Positions 38,969 through 47,807 of a stretch of 64,000 nt of DNA are shown here, one piece after another. A program made the position numbers and the translations under genes. Location of the stretch: the NCBI RefSeq assembly GCF_000022145.1, contig NC_011891.1, forward strand, positions 1,302,001-1,366,000. The letters are read 5' to 3'. This DNA is from Anaeromyxobacter dehalogenans 2CP-1. Its GTDB lineage: Bacteria > Myxococcota > Myxococcia > Myxococcales > Anaeromyxobacteraceae. Within the stretch, counting starts at the first letter, position 1, and every line of letters begins with the position of its first letter. The notes below the pieces were generated by a model that saw only the letters and a list, made by a program, of their open reading frames with translations, searched no databases and was not told the DNA's origin.

Positions 38969-39793
38969 CTAGAACCCCACCGGCTTGCCCGGCTCGAGCA
39001 CCCGCACCTCGGCCTTGCCCTTCAGCGCCGCCCGCAGCTCCTCCGGCGTGCCCGCGATCGCCGGGAACGTGCCGAAGTGCATGGGCACCACCGTGCGCGG
39101 GCGCACGTAGCCCACGGCGATGGCGGCGGCCTTCGGGTCCATGGTGAAGTGGCCGCCGATGCAGGTCAGCATCACGTCGACGCGCCCGAAGCGCTCCGGG
39201 AGCTGCTTCATGTCCTGCGTCAGGTCGGTGTCGCCGGTGTGGTAGAGCGTCGGGCCGCCCTTCACCTGGATCACGAAGCCCATGGGGTTGCCGCCCGGGT
39301 GCGCGGTGCCCTTGTCGTCCGCGTACCCGGAGCTGTGGACCGCGGTGACCATGGTGACGGCGGCGTCGCCGGCCTGGATCGTCCCGCCGATGTTGCCGAG
39401 CGTGTCCATCCCGGCCTGGTCCTTCGGGTAGCCGGCCGCGACCAGCGAGCTCCCGAGGTCGAAGTTCGTGATGAGCTTCGCCCCGGTGCGCTTCGCGAGC
39501 GCGACGGCGTCGCCCACGTGGTCGAAGTGGCCGTGGCTGACGAGGATGTAGTCCACCTTCGGCAGCTTCCCGGCGAGGCCGGGCTCTGGCGCCTTCGGGT
39601 TCGAGAGCCACGGGTCGATGGCGAGCACGGTGCCGCCGGGCGTGGTCACCACGAAGGCGGCGTGGCCGTACCAGGTGACCTCGGTCCTGCCGCGCGCGGC
39701 CTTCGGCTGGGCGGAGGCGGCGAGGGGCGCGGCGGCGAGCGCGGCGACGGCGAGCGCGGCCAGGCGCGCGCGAGGGCTTGAGGCGGACGGCAT
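38969..39793 (-). CDS. exported MBL-fold metal-dependent hydrolase (UPF0173-like)
   Basis: 274 aa from the ATG at 39793. N-terminal signal peptide (LAALAVAALAAAPLAASAQ, cleavage after about 29). Metallo-beta-lactamase fold: HGHFDHVGD (H-x-H-x-D-H), HSSG, HTGDTD and PMHFGTFP. The YtkL/UPF0173 group has this order and length (about 230 aa cytoplasmic); here the protein is exported to the periplasm. Substrate unknown. It converges with the ABC exporter gene. Confidence 0.88.
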   Translation of the reverse strand: MPSASSPRARLAALAVAALAAAPLAASAQPKAARGRTEVTWYGHAAFVVTTPGGTVLAIDPWLSNPKAPEPGLAGKLPKVDYILVSHGHFDHVGDAVALAKRTGAKLITNFDLGSSLVAAGYPKDQAGMDTLGNIGGTIQAGDAAVTMVTAVHSSGYADDKGTAHPGGNPMGFVIQVKGGPTLYHTGDTDLTQDMKQLPERFGRVDVMLTCIGGHFTMDPKAAAIAVGYVRPRTVVPMHFGTFPAIAGTPEELRAALKGKAEVRVLEPGKPVGF

Positions 39794-40176
39794 CCGAGGT
39801 CTCCTTTCGACGCGCCCGGGGCGGGCGCGGACGAAGCGGTCTTCTAGCGCCCCGGCGGGCAGCGGGGCGGACTCGTTCGGGGATGTAGGCGTCACGCTAC
39901 GTGAACGTCCCGCGCGGCGCCCGCAGCGAGCGAGCGCGAGCGCGGCCATCCGCCCACGGGCCGCATGCCAGCCGGCACGCGGGGTGGGCCCCCGACCCGG
40001 CGCACCTGTCGCGCTTACCGGATCGCGCGCGCACGTGGCGCGACGAAGTTACAGGCACGCCCGGGGTTCACCTCGCCGGCGGCGCCGCTGGCGCGTGATC
40101 GGCGGCGATCCGGGGGTGGGCACGGACGTTGCTGGGGCGGGACGGGGCCTACGACGTTCCCCACCCTGGAGGAGAG
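39794..40176. other. intergenic region between MBL hydrolase and rpoH
   Basis: About 380 bases between divergent genes. No convincing gene. It holds a short palindrome TCACG-CTA-CGTGA near 39892 and presumably both promoters; a TTGCTG...TACGAC pair near 40131-40157 is too closely spaced to call. The rpoH ribosome site GGAGGAGAG lies just before its ATG. Confidence 0.35.
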
Positions 40177-41079
40177 ATGAACCGACCGAGCACCGCGAGC
40201 AGCACCCTCGACCAGTACCTCCGCGAGATCAACCGGGTCGCGCTCCTCACCGTCGAGGAGGAGCGGCGGCTCGCCCGCCAGTTCCGCGACGAGGGGAACA
40301 CGCGCGCCGGCCACCGGCTGGTCGAGGCGAACCTCCGCTTCGTGGTGAAGGTCGCGTTCGAGTACCGGTCCTACGGGCTGCGCATGGCGGACCTCATCCA
40401 GGAAGGCAACATCGGCCTGATGAAGGCGGTGCAGAAGTTCGATCCGGACAAGGAGATCCGGCTCATCTCCTACGCGGTGTGGTGGATCCGGGCCTACATC
40501 CAGAACCACATCCTCAAGTCGTGGTCGCTCGTGAAGATCGGCACGACGCAGGCGCAGCGTAAGCTCTTCTTCTCGCTGGCCCGCACCCGGCACGAGATCG
40601 AGCGGCTCACCCCCGGCGCCGGCCTCGCCGAGGAGGGCATCGACGTCGCGCTCGTCGCCAAGAAGCTCCGCGTGCGGCCGAGCGACGTGGTCGAGATGAC
40701 CCAGCGCATGGAGGGGCGCGACCTGTCGCTCGACGCCCCGGTGGCCGACGGGACCAGCACGCACCTCGAGTTCACGCCCGCCGACGGCGAGCCGCAGGAC
40801 GAGGAGCTGGCCCGCGCCGAGGAGGACGCGCTGCTCGCCCGTCGGGTGTCCGAGGCGATGGGGCGGCTCGACCCGCGCGAGCGCCACATCGTCGAGGCGC
40901 GGATCATGGGCGAGGGCAAGGAGACGCTCCGCGACCTCGGCCATCACTTCGGCTTCTCGCGCGAGCGCGCCCGCCAGCTCGAGATCCGCGCGCTCGAGAA
41001 GCTGCGCCGCGACCTCGAGCCGGTGGCCGACGAGATCGGCTGGCCGGTGACCGGCGCCGAGGCGAGCGCGGCCGACTGA
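40177..41079 (+). CDS. rpoH: RNA polymerase sigma-32 factor
   Basis: 300 aa from the ATG at 40177 with GGAGGAGAG before it. Region 2: [38 protein letters not shown] (core binding and -10 recognition). The RpoH box is present as [12 protein letters not shown], which separates it from other sigma70-type factors. Region 4.2 is [24 protein letters not shown]. It directs heat-shock gene transcription. Monocistronic, followed by a hairpin and a convergent SDR gene. Confidence 0.95.
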   Translation: MNRPSTASSTLDQYLREINRVALLTVEEERRLARQFRDEGNTRAGHRLVEANLRFVVKVAFEYRSYGLRMADLIQEGNIGLMKAVQKFDPDKEIRLISYAVWWIRAYIQNHILKSWSLVKIGTTQAQRKLFFSLARTRHEIERLTPGAGLAEEGIDVALVAKKLRVRPSDVVEMTQRMEGRDLSLDAPVADGTSTHLEFTPADGEPQDEELARAEEDALLARRVSEAMGRLDPRERHIVEARIMGEGKETLRDLGHHFGFSRERARQLEIRALEKLRRDLEPVADEIGWPVTGAEASAAD

Positions 41080-41096
41080 GCGCCGCGTCTCCGCGC

Positions 41097-41151
41097 GGCA
41101 TCCGCCCGCCCGTCGAGGCCTCGGGGCGAGCGGATGCCCGGAGCGGATGCC
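41097..41151. terminator. hairpin with duplicated right arm between rpoH and SDR gene
   Basis: GGCATCCGC (41097-41105) can pair perfectly with GCGGATGCC at 41130-41138 or with a second copy at 41143-41151. It lies 17 bases after the rpoH stop and reaches the stop of the convergent SDR gene, so it is probably a bidirectional terminator with two alternative folds. Confidence 0.55.
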
Positions 41152-41152
41152 G

Positions 41153-41917
41153 CTAGCCCCGCTTCACCGCGAACGGCGAGAAGGCCTGCCGCTCGGGCAT
41201 GAGCTCGAGCGCGTTCACGTTCACGTGTGGCGGGCGGGTCACGCACCACAGGATCGCGTCCGCCACGTCCTCGGGGCCGAGCGGCTGCATGCCCTGGTAC
41301 ACCTGCTTCGCCTTGCCAGCGTCGCCGGAGAAGCGCACCAGCGAGAACTCGGTCTCGACCATGCCCGGCTCGATCGAGGTCGCGCGCACGCCGGTGCCGA
41401 TCAGGTCGGCCTTCAGGTTGAGCGTGAGCTGGCGCACGAACGCCTTGGTGGCCCCGTAGACGTTGCCGCCCGGGTACGGGTACGTACCGGCCACCGAGGC
41501 GACGTTCACGACGTGGCCGCGGCCGCGCTCCACCATGCCCGGCAGCAGCGCCCGCGTGACCACCACCAGGCCGGTGCAGTTGGTGTCGATCATGGTCTGC
41601 CACTCGTCCACCGAGGCGCGCTGCGCCGGCTCGATCCCCAGCGCGAGCCCGGCGTTGTTCACCAGCACCTCCACCTCGCCCCAGCCGGCGGGCAGGGTGG
41701 CCAGGCTCGCCTCCACCGCGGCGCGATCGCGCACGTCGAGCAGCAGCGGGTGGACGCGCCCAGCGTGGCGGGAGGCGAGCGCGTCGAGGCGGTCGGCGCG
41801 GCGGGCGGCGGCGACGACGCGCGCGCCGGCGCCGACGAGCGCGTCCACGCAGGCGGCGCCGATGCCGGAGGTCGCGCCGGTGACGAGGGCGAGGCGGTCG
41901 GTCAGGTCGTAGGGCAT
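41153..41917 (-). CDS. short-chain dehydrogenase (YdfG-like)
   Basis: 254 aa. Classical SDR: TGATSGIG (14-21), AARRAD (Arg after beta2, NADP preference), NNAG (about 91-94), catalytic Ser in NVASVAG, YGATK (Tyr and Lys). C-terminal IEPGMVETEFSLVRF and the LCWCVTRPPHVNVN-like end are typical of YdfG 3-hydroxy acid/serine dehydrogenases. It lies 10 bases downstream of the histidine kinase gene, probably the last gene of that operon. Confidence 0.92.
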   Translation of the reverse strand: MPYDLTDRLALVTGATSGIGAACVDALVGAGARVVAAARRADRLDALASRHAGRVHPLLLDVRDRAAVEASLATLPAGWGEVEVLVNNAGLALGIEPAQRASVDEWQTMIDTNCTGLVVVTRALLPGMVERGRGHVVNVASVAGTYPYPGGNVYGATKAFVRQLTLNLKADLIGTGVRATSIEPGMVETEFSLVRFSGDAGKAKQVYQGMQPLGPEDVADAILWCVTRPPHVNVNALELMPERQAFSPFAVKRG

Positions 41918-41927
41918 GGCGCGGATT

Positions 41928-43505
41928 CTAACCGCGCAGCGCCCTGGCCGCGCCCGGCGAATCGCCCGGCGCGGCGAGCGGCAGCGCGACGGTGAAGGAC
42001 GCGCCGCCCCCGGGCCGCTCCCCGGCCTGGATCTCCCCGCCGTGCTGCAGGACGATCTTCTTCACGATGGCGAGGCCGAGGCCGGTCCCGGTGCCCTTGG
42101 TGGTGAAGTAGGGGTCGAAGATCCGCTCGCGCAGGTCGCGCTCGATCCCCGGCCCCTCGTCCGCGACCGTCAGCACCGCCCGGTCGCGGGTACGGGCCAC
42201 CCCGAGGTGGATGCGGGCGCGCCCGGGCCGCGCCGCCTCGACCGCGTTCGCGCACAGGTTCGCGAGCACGCGGCGCATGAGCGCGCGGTCGAGCCCCACC
42301 GGGCAGCTGGGGCTGGCGCGGACCACGTCCACGTCCGCCGCCTCGGCGATCTGCGGGCTGGTGCGCACGAACTCCTCCACGAACTCGCCCAGGTCGGACG
42401 GCTCGGGCCGCACCTGCGGCAGCTTGGCGAAGCCGGAGAACTCCTCCACCAGGCGCTGCAGCGTGCCGATCTCCTCGCGCACGATCTCGCCGGCGTCCGC
42501 GAGCAGCCTCCCGAACGCCGGGTCGCCGCCGGGCGTCGCCTTCCAGCGCGCCTCGAGCTGCTGGAAGGCGAGCTGCATGGGCGTGAGCGGGTTCTTGATC
42601 TCGTGGGCCAGCCGGCGCGCCACCTCCTGCCACCCGGAGATCTTCTCCAGGTACACGATGCGGTCGCGGCTCTCGCGCACCTCGCGCACCATCGCGTTGA
42701 ACGCGCGCGCCAGCCCGGCCACCTCGTCGACGTGGCGGCCCGGGTCCACCTGCACCGCGAGGTCGCCGGCCGCGAGCCGCCGGACCGCGCGCACCAGGTC
42801 GGACACGCGCCGGGTGGTCCGCCGCGCCAGCCAGAAGCCCACCCCGGCGGCCACCACCGCCCAGGCCACCAGCAGCAGCCCGAACGCGCGCACGTAGCTG
42901 CGCCGGATCTCCGCCTGGAGCCGCTCCACGTTCTGCACCAGCTCCGCCAGCTCGCGGGACTCCGCCACCTCGGCGAAGTAGCGGGCCTCGATCGCGAACA
43001 CGCACTCGAGCTGGCCGCCGCCGGGCAGGCCCACCCGCGCCGGCGCCTCGCGCCACTCGCCCTCTGGGTTCGGCGCCTGCGTCTCGGCCTCGCTCACCAC
43101 CTGGCCGTCGGGGCCGGTCCAGATCACCCGCCGCAGCCGCGGGGTCCGCTCCAGGGCGCTCGCCAGGTAGGCGGAGCCGGCGGCGGGATCGCGCGGGAGC
43201 CCGCGGGCGAGCGCGCGCGCCTGCTCGGCGTAGAGCGCCTTGCGCGCCTGGAACAGGTCGCCGTAGAGCGACGGGATCGACTCCAGGCGGTCCACCACCC
43301 GCGGGTCGAGCCCGAGCGTCAGGTTCTCCTCGGCGAGCCGCCCGGCGAGCAGGATGGCCCCGAGCGGCGGGAGGCTGGCCGCGATCACCAGCGCGAGCGT
43401 GATGCGCGCCTCGAAGCGCGACATGCGCAGGTGGCCGAGCAGCCGGCGGAGGCGGCCCGGCGCGGCGGTGCCCGCGGGCGCGGGGGCGCGGCCGGGGGCG
43501 CTCAT
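41928..43505 (-). CDS. NtrY-like sensor histidine kinase
   Basis: 525 aa from the ATG at 43505 (ATGA overlap with the previous gene). TM helices at about 36-56 and 228-250 enclose a periplasmic sensor of about 170 residues; then HAMP (RRTTRRVSDLVRAVRRLAAGDL), HisKA with His in LAHEIKNPLTPMQLAFQQL, and HATPase with N box CANAVEAA, DEGPGIE and GTGTGLGLAIVKK. This is the NtrY pattern. No response regulator is adjacent; the NtrC-type regulator at 22011 is a possible partner. Translationally coupled to the DUF4390 gene. Confidence 0.93.
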   Translation of the reverse strand: MSAPGRAPAPAGTAAPGRLRRLLGHLRMSRFEARITLALVIAASLPPLGAILLAGRLAEENLTLGLDPRVVDRLESIPSLYGDLFQARKALYAEQARALARGLPRDPAAGSAYLASALERTPRLRRVIWTGPDGQVVSEAETQAPNPEGEWREAPARVGLPGGGQLECVFAIEARYFAEVAESRELAELVQNVERLQAEIRRSYVRAFGLLLVAWAVVAAGVGFWLARRTTRRVSDLVRAVRRLAAGDLAVQVDPGRHVDEVAGLARAFNAMVREVRESRDRIVYLEKISGWQEVARRLAHEIKNPLTPMQLAFQQLEARWKATPGGDPAFGRLLADAGEIVREEIGTLQRLVEEFSGFAKLPQVRPEPSDLGEFVEEFVRTSPQIAEAADVDVVRASPSCPVGLDRALMRRVLANLCANAVEAARPGRARIHLGVARTRDRAVLTVADEGPGIERDLRERIFDPYFTTKGTGTGLGLAIVKKIVLQHGGEIQAGERPGGGASFTVALPLAAPGDSPGAARALRG

Positions 43506-44206
43506 CGGACGCTCACCTGGGCGAGGCTGAACGGGGCCGAGCGGAGCAGGCGCACGTCGGTGCCGGGGTCCGGGTCGCGGAGCAGGAAGCTCGCCACCGC
43601 CCCGAGGACGCTGCGCGAGCCGCCGCCCCCGCCGCCGCCCGCGCGGGCGCCGGCGGTGGGGTTCGCGATGTACTCGCGCGTCCGCTGGAGCTGCTCCTTC
43701 GACACCGGGTTCACCTCCACGCGCGCCTCCACCACCAGCCGCCCCGGCGGCAGCGCCCCGGCGGCGCCCAGGTCCACCTCCCGCGCGTCGGACAGCAGGC
43801 GCCGCAGCGCCGCGTAGTCGGGCAGCACGCGCCGCGCGCCCGCGGGCGTGCGCCAGTCCTTCACCGTCACCGCGTAGGTCTCGTCCCAGACGTCGAACAG
43901 GATCTCGATCACCTCGCCGGAGAGCGCCGCCGGCGGGCCGCCCTCCTCGCGCGACACCGTGACGTAGATGGCGACGAGGTTGGTGAGCCCGTTGCCGAGC
44001 TGCTTCTCCAGCGCGGCGGGGAACACGGCGGACAGGTCCAGCGTGGCCTGGAGGTGCCCGCCGCGGACCCACAGGTGCGCCGGCAGCGGCGCGGGCGCGG
44101 CGCGGGCCGGCGGCGCCGCCATCGCGAGCGCCGCGAGCGCCAGGCCGGCGAGCGCGGCGCGGCGCGCCCCGCGGCAGGGCTCCGTGCGGGCGGGCGGCGC
44201 GATCAC
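43502..44206 (-). CDS. DUF4390 family exported protein
   Basis: 234 aa from a GTG at 44206 that overlaps the stop of the barrel gene (GTGA). Signal peptide (ALAGLALAALAMAAPPARA). The beta-rich body (TLDLSAVFPAALEKQLGNGLTNLVAIYVTV, then VIEILFDVWDETYAVTV and LVVEARVEVNPVS) resembles DUF4390, a family known to sit beside NtrY-type kinases. A glycine-run linker (GAGGGGGGG-like, about 188-195) precedes the last 40 residues. Likely periplasmic; possibly part of signal input to the kinase, which is inference. Confidence 0.7.
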   Translation of the reverse strand: MIAPPARTEPCRGARRAALAGLALAALAMAAPPARAAPAPLPAHLWVRGGHLQATLDLSAVFPAALEKQLGNGLTNLVAIYVTVSREEGGPPAALSGEVIEILFDVWDETYAVTVKDWRTPAGARRVLPDYAALRRLLSDAREVDLGAAGALPPGRLVVEARVEVNPVSKEQLQRTREYIANPTAGARAGGGGGGGSRSVLGAVASFLLRDPDPGTDVRLLRSAPFSLAQVSVR

Positions 44207-45621
44207 AGGAAGTTGTCCAGCGCGTAGCCGAGCGAGGCGTTGAAGGTGCCCACCGGCGTGTCGAGGCGGAGCGCCAGGTCCGCCGAGAAGGGCAGGTCGG
44301 ACACCGCGGTGCGGCCGCCGCCTGGGCGCGCCGCCGACCACACCCCGCGCGCGCCGATCGCGAGGTAGCCGCGGTGGAAGAAGCCGCCGCGCGACCAGAG
44401 CGGCACGGCGTACTCGAGGCCGGCCATGCCCAGGACCGCGTCGTAGCGCGAGTCGGTGGAGAAGTTCAGCTCGAGCGCACGCCCGAGCGCCGGCCCGACC
44501 GTGAAGTACGACCAGTCCGCCGCGTAGAAGCGCTCGAAGAACGGCGCCGAGCCCTGCGCCGCGCCGGCCGCGAGCTGGAGCCGGAGCCTGCGCCCGAGGA
44601 GCGCGTACGCGGTCTCGAGCTGCAGCAGGTAGCGGCTGTACTCGTAGTCGCCGCCGAGGAGCGCGGAGCCGAACGTGACCTGCGCCACCCCGCGGAAGCC
44701 GTCGGTCGGGAAGAAGAAGTCGTCCCGCGTGTCGATCTCGTAGGTGCCGGTGAGCGCGGACAGGTCGGACCAGCCGACCAGGATGGCGGGGCCGGGCCCG
44801 CGCGCCGCCGCCAGCGCGGGCGAGTCGTCGATGGCGGCCGCGTGCAGGCGCTCGTAGCGGTAGGTCGCGAGGAGCCGCTCGAACGGGCCCGGCCGCATCC
44901 CCAGCGTCACCTCGCCCGCCGCGCGCTGGTACCGGATGCGCGGGGCGCGCCCGTAGTCGGAGCGGTACGCCTCGCAGCCCGGGTCGTCGCAGGTCAGCTC
45001 CTCGCCGCGCAGGAACTGGCCGGAGACGCCGAACACGAGCGGCGGCAGCCGCCGCGGCGTGAGGTCGGGCGCGAAGAAGCCGCCGCGCAGCGCGAAGCGG
45101 GACGGGTCGTCGGACCGGCCCGACGGGGACCCGCCGTACACGAACGCGCCGGAGAGCCCCATGCCACGGCCGAGGAAGTTCTGCTGCGACAGCCCGAGGC
45201 CGCCGTAGAACGGCTGCGGGCCGGTCGAGCCGAACACGAGATCGCTCACGATGAGCGTGTTGCGCTCGGTGACCTCGATGACGAGCACCACCAGGCCGCG
45301 CTCCGAGCCGCGCTCGACCCGGGTCTCCACCCGCGAGAACCAGCCGAGCTGCAGGAGGCGCAGGCGGGACAGGAGCACCCGCTCGGTGTCGAGCACGTCC
45401 CCGGGCGCCACGAGCAGGTGGCGCCGCACCTCGGCCTCGCGCGTGTGCGTGAGGCCGCGCAGCTCGATGCGCTCCAGGTGATAGCGGCGGCCGAGCGGGC
45501 CGGCCTCGGGGCCGCCGGCCGGCGCGGGGGCGGGGGCGGGCACCGCCGGGGCGGGCACCGGCGAGGCGCCGGGGGCGGCGGCCAGCAGCGCGAGCGCGCA
45601 GAGCGTGGGGAGCGCGGGCAT
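44203..45621 (-). CDS. POTRA plus beta-barrel outer-membrane protein (Omp85-like)
   Basis: 472 aa. Signal peptide, then a Pro/Ala linker, one POTRA-type domain (about 45-120: YHLERIELRGLTHTREAEVRRHL, ERGLVVLVIEVTER), and a C-terminal barrel of about 340 residues with alternating aromatic strands ending in Leu (ALDNFL; Omp85 members usually end in Phe or Trp). Conserved RGF-type segment appears as TDGFRGVAQV. Shorter than BamA or TamA, similar to single-POTRA ShlB-like or patatin-associated barrels. First gene of an operon with DUF4390, kinase and SDR; both junctions overlap by 4 bases. Confidence 0.78.
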   Translation of the reverse strand: MPALPTLCALALLAAAPGASPVPAPAVPAPAPAPAGGPEAGPLGRRYHLERIELRGLTHTREAEVRRHLLVAPGDVLDTERVLLSRLRLLQLGWFSRVETRVERGSERGLVVLVIEVTERNTLIVSDLVFGSTGPQPFYGGLGLSQQNFLGRGMGLSGAFVYGGSPSGRSDDPSRFALRGGFFAPDLTPRRLPPLVFGVSGQFLRGEELTCDDPGCEAYRSDYGRAPRIRYQRAAGEVTLGMRPGPFERLLATYRYERLHAAAIDDSPALAAARGPGPAILVGWSDLSALTGTYEIDTRDDFFFPTDGFRGVAQVTFGSALLGGDYEYSRYLLQLETAYALLGRRLRLQLAAGAAQGSAPFFERFYAADWSYFTVGPALGRALELNFSTDSRYDAVLGMAGLEYAVPLWSRGGFFHRGYLAIGARGVWSAARPGGGRTAVSDLPFSADLALRLDTPVGTFNASLGYALDNFL

Positions 45622-45699
45622 CGGGCGGCGAGTCTACCGAAAGACGCGGGGCCGCGGTCCGCATTCACCGCGCCGGCGTCGCGGCCGGGGCGGGCGGCG

Positions 45700-47658
45700 T
45701 CAGCGCCGCTCCTGCTCGCGCCGGAACGCCACGTACCCTTCCACCGCGGCGGCGTCGAGCGGGTCGGCGGCGAGCGCCGCCTCCCAGGCGGTCCGGGCGG
45801 CCTCGACGTTCCCCAGCTTCCGCGCCACCTGGGCGCAGGCGAGCTGGCGGCGGGCCTCCGCGGCGCGGGCGGGCTCGGCCTCGTGCAGCTCGCGCCGCCG
45901 CGCGTCCCGGAGCGCGTCCGGGACGCCCGCCGCCAGGCACCGCCGCACGCCGCGCCAGTTGCCGGCGCGGGCGTCGTGCGCGAGGCGCGGGGCGGGCGTG
46001 GCGAGCGCGCCCTGGGCCAGGTCGAGCCGCGCGAGCAGCGCGCCGGTGCGGGGGGCGTGATCGGGCGCGAGCGGCCGGGCCCGGAGCGCCTCCAGCTCCT
46101 CCCGGAGCGCGCGCGCCGCGCGGCGGACCTCGGGGAAGTCGGCGTCGGGCGGCATGCCGAGCAGGGCGTACGGCCCCTCCGCGGCGCGCCGCTCCAGCAC
46201 CTCCAGGCGCGCGCTCGCGCCCCCCGGGCTGGGCGGCGGCGAGGTCGGGGCCGGCTCGCGGCGGAGCGCGTCCGCGAGCGCCGCCACCGCCGCGCGCGCG
46301 GCGGGCGCGAGGTCCACGAGCTGCAGCGCGAAGCCGGGCGCCATGCGGAACGCGGCCGCCTCGGCGCGGGTGACGTGGCGCACCACCTCCGCCGCGAGCA
46401 CGAGCGGCGCCCGCAGCGACGCGTGGGCCAGCTCGACCTTGACGCGCGCGAACAGCGGCGGCAGGTCGTCGTCCGCGCGCAGGTACAGGCCGGCCCGGGT
46501 GAGCTCGACGATGGGCAGCCGCCGCGGCACCGGACCGGCGCGCAGCAGCGCGGTCAGCTCGGGCTCGGGGCGGGTGGCGGCGGCCGCGCGCGCGCGCTCC
46601 GCCTCGTCGGCGCGGCGGTCGGGGACGGCGGCGGCAGGGGCCGGGGCCGCCGGGCGTGCCAGCCGGGCCGCGGCCGGGCGCAGCGCCTCCGCCAGGGCGC
46701 CCATGTCCTGGAAGCGGTCGGCCGGCGCCTTGGCGAGCGCGCGCAGCACGGCGGCCTCCAGCTCCGGCTCGAGGTCGGCGAACGCGGACGGCGGCGGCGG
46801 CGGCTCGCGCAGGTGCGCGAGGAGCAGCTTCTGGACCGGCCCGGAGTCGAACGGGCGGCGCCCGGCGAGCAGCTCGTACGCCATCACCCCGAGCGCGTAC
46901 ACGTCGGTGCGGGCGTCCACCGGCCCGCCCTCGCACTGCTCGGGGGCCATGTACTCGGGGGTGCCGATGATCGCGCTCGAGCCGCCGGTGGCGTGCCCGG
47001 TGGCGCTGCGCAGCTTGGCGATCCCGAAGTCCACCAGCTTCACGAAGTCCGGGCGCCCGCGGCGGGGCACGAGGAACACGTTCTCGGGCTTGAGGTCGCG
47101 GTGGACCACCCCGCGCTCGTGCGCGCACTGCAGCGCGTCGCAGAGCTGGAGCAGCACCTGCAGCGCCACGGAGCGCGGCAGCGGGCCGCGGGCGAGCCGC
47201 TCGGCCAGCGTCTCGCCCTCGAGCAGCTCCATCACGTAGTAGCGCCGGCCGGACGGCAGCGAGGCGAGGTCGTACACCCCGACGATGTTCTCGTGGCCGA
47301 TGAGGTTCACCGCCCGCGCCTCGTCGTAGAAGCGCTGGACGAGCTCCGCGTCGGCGGCCATCGACTCGTTCAGGAACTTGATGGCCACCCGGCTGCCGAT
47401 GACCGGGTGCTCGGCCAGGTACACCGTGCCCATGCCGCCACGCCCCAGCATGCGCACGATGCGGAAGCTGCCCACCTGCGCGCCCACCAGCGGGTCCGCG
47501 CCGGCGTCCGGCGGCGGCGCGGCGGCGCACCCGCCGAACACCAGCGTGCGGGCGGCGGCGTCGGCGGGGGTGCAGGGGTAGGACGGCGCGTGCGGTGCTC
47601 CGCAGCGCAGGCAGGCGGTCGCGCCCGCGGACTCGTGGACCTTTCCCGGTTCCTGCAA
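45700..47658 (-). CDS. multidomain Ser/Thr kinase with PilZ-like and J-like regions
   Basis: About 652 aa from a TTG at 47658 preceded by GGGGGG; a GTG at 47679 is possible too. N-terminal cysteine motif CLRCGAPHAPSYPC (zinc-ribbon-like), then the kinase: LGRGGMGTVY Gly loop, AIKFL lysine, HRDLKPEN catalytic loop, DFGIAKL, GTPEYMAPEQ. After an Ala/Pro linker comes a PilZ-like domain (RRLPIVELTRAGLYLRADDDLPPL), which may bind cyclic di-GMP, and a segment YALLGMPPDADFPEVRRAARALREE resembling a degenerate J domain. No membrane segment. Diverges from the DUF4912 gene. Confidence 0.85.
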   Translation of the reverse strand: MQEPGKVHESAGATACLRCGAPHAPSYPCTPADAAARTLVFGGCAAAPPPDAGADPLVGAQVGSFRIVRMLGRGGMGTVYLAEHPVIGSRVAIKFLNESMAADAELVQRFYDEARAVNLIGHENIVGVYDLASLPSGRRYYVMELLEGETLAERLARGPLPRSVALQVLLQLCDALQCAHERGVVHRDLKPENVFLVPRRGRPDFVKLVDFGIAKLRSATGHATGGSSAIIGTPEYMAPEQCEGGPVDARTDVYALGVMAYELLAGRRPFDSGPVQKLLLAHLREPPPPPSAFADLEPELEAAVLRALAKAPADRFQDMGALAEALRPAAARLARPAAPAPAAAVPDRRADEAERARAAAATRPEPELTALLRAGPVPRRLPIVELTRAGLYLRADDDLPPLFARVKVELAHASLRAPLVLAAEVVRHVTRAEAAAFRMAPGFALQLVDLAPAARAAVAALADALRREPAPTSPPPSPGGASARLEVLERRAAEGPYALLGMPPDADFPEVRRAARALREELEALRARPLAPDHAPRTGALLARLDLAQGALATPAPRLAHDARAGNWRGVRRCLAAGVPDALRDARRRELHEAEPARAAEARRQLACAQVARKLGNVEAARTAWEAALAADPLDAAAVEGYVAFRREQERR

Positions 47659-47807
47659 TGAACCCCCCGCGGTTTGCACGTTCAGCCTAGCAGACGGCGG
47701 CGGCGGGCCGTGCCCCGCGCAGGGGGGACAGATCCGCGCGCGCGCCGTCGCGGACCCCGGAAACCGCTTGCCCCACCGTGCGAACATTGATTGAACCAAC
47801 CCGAGCC

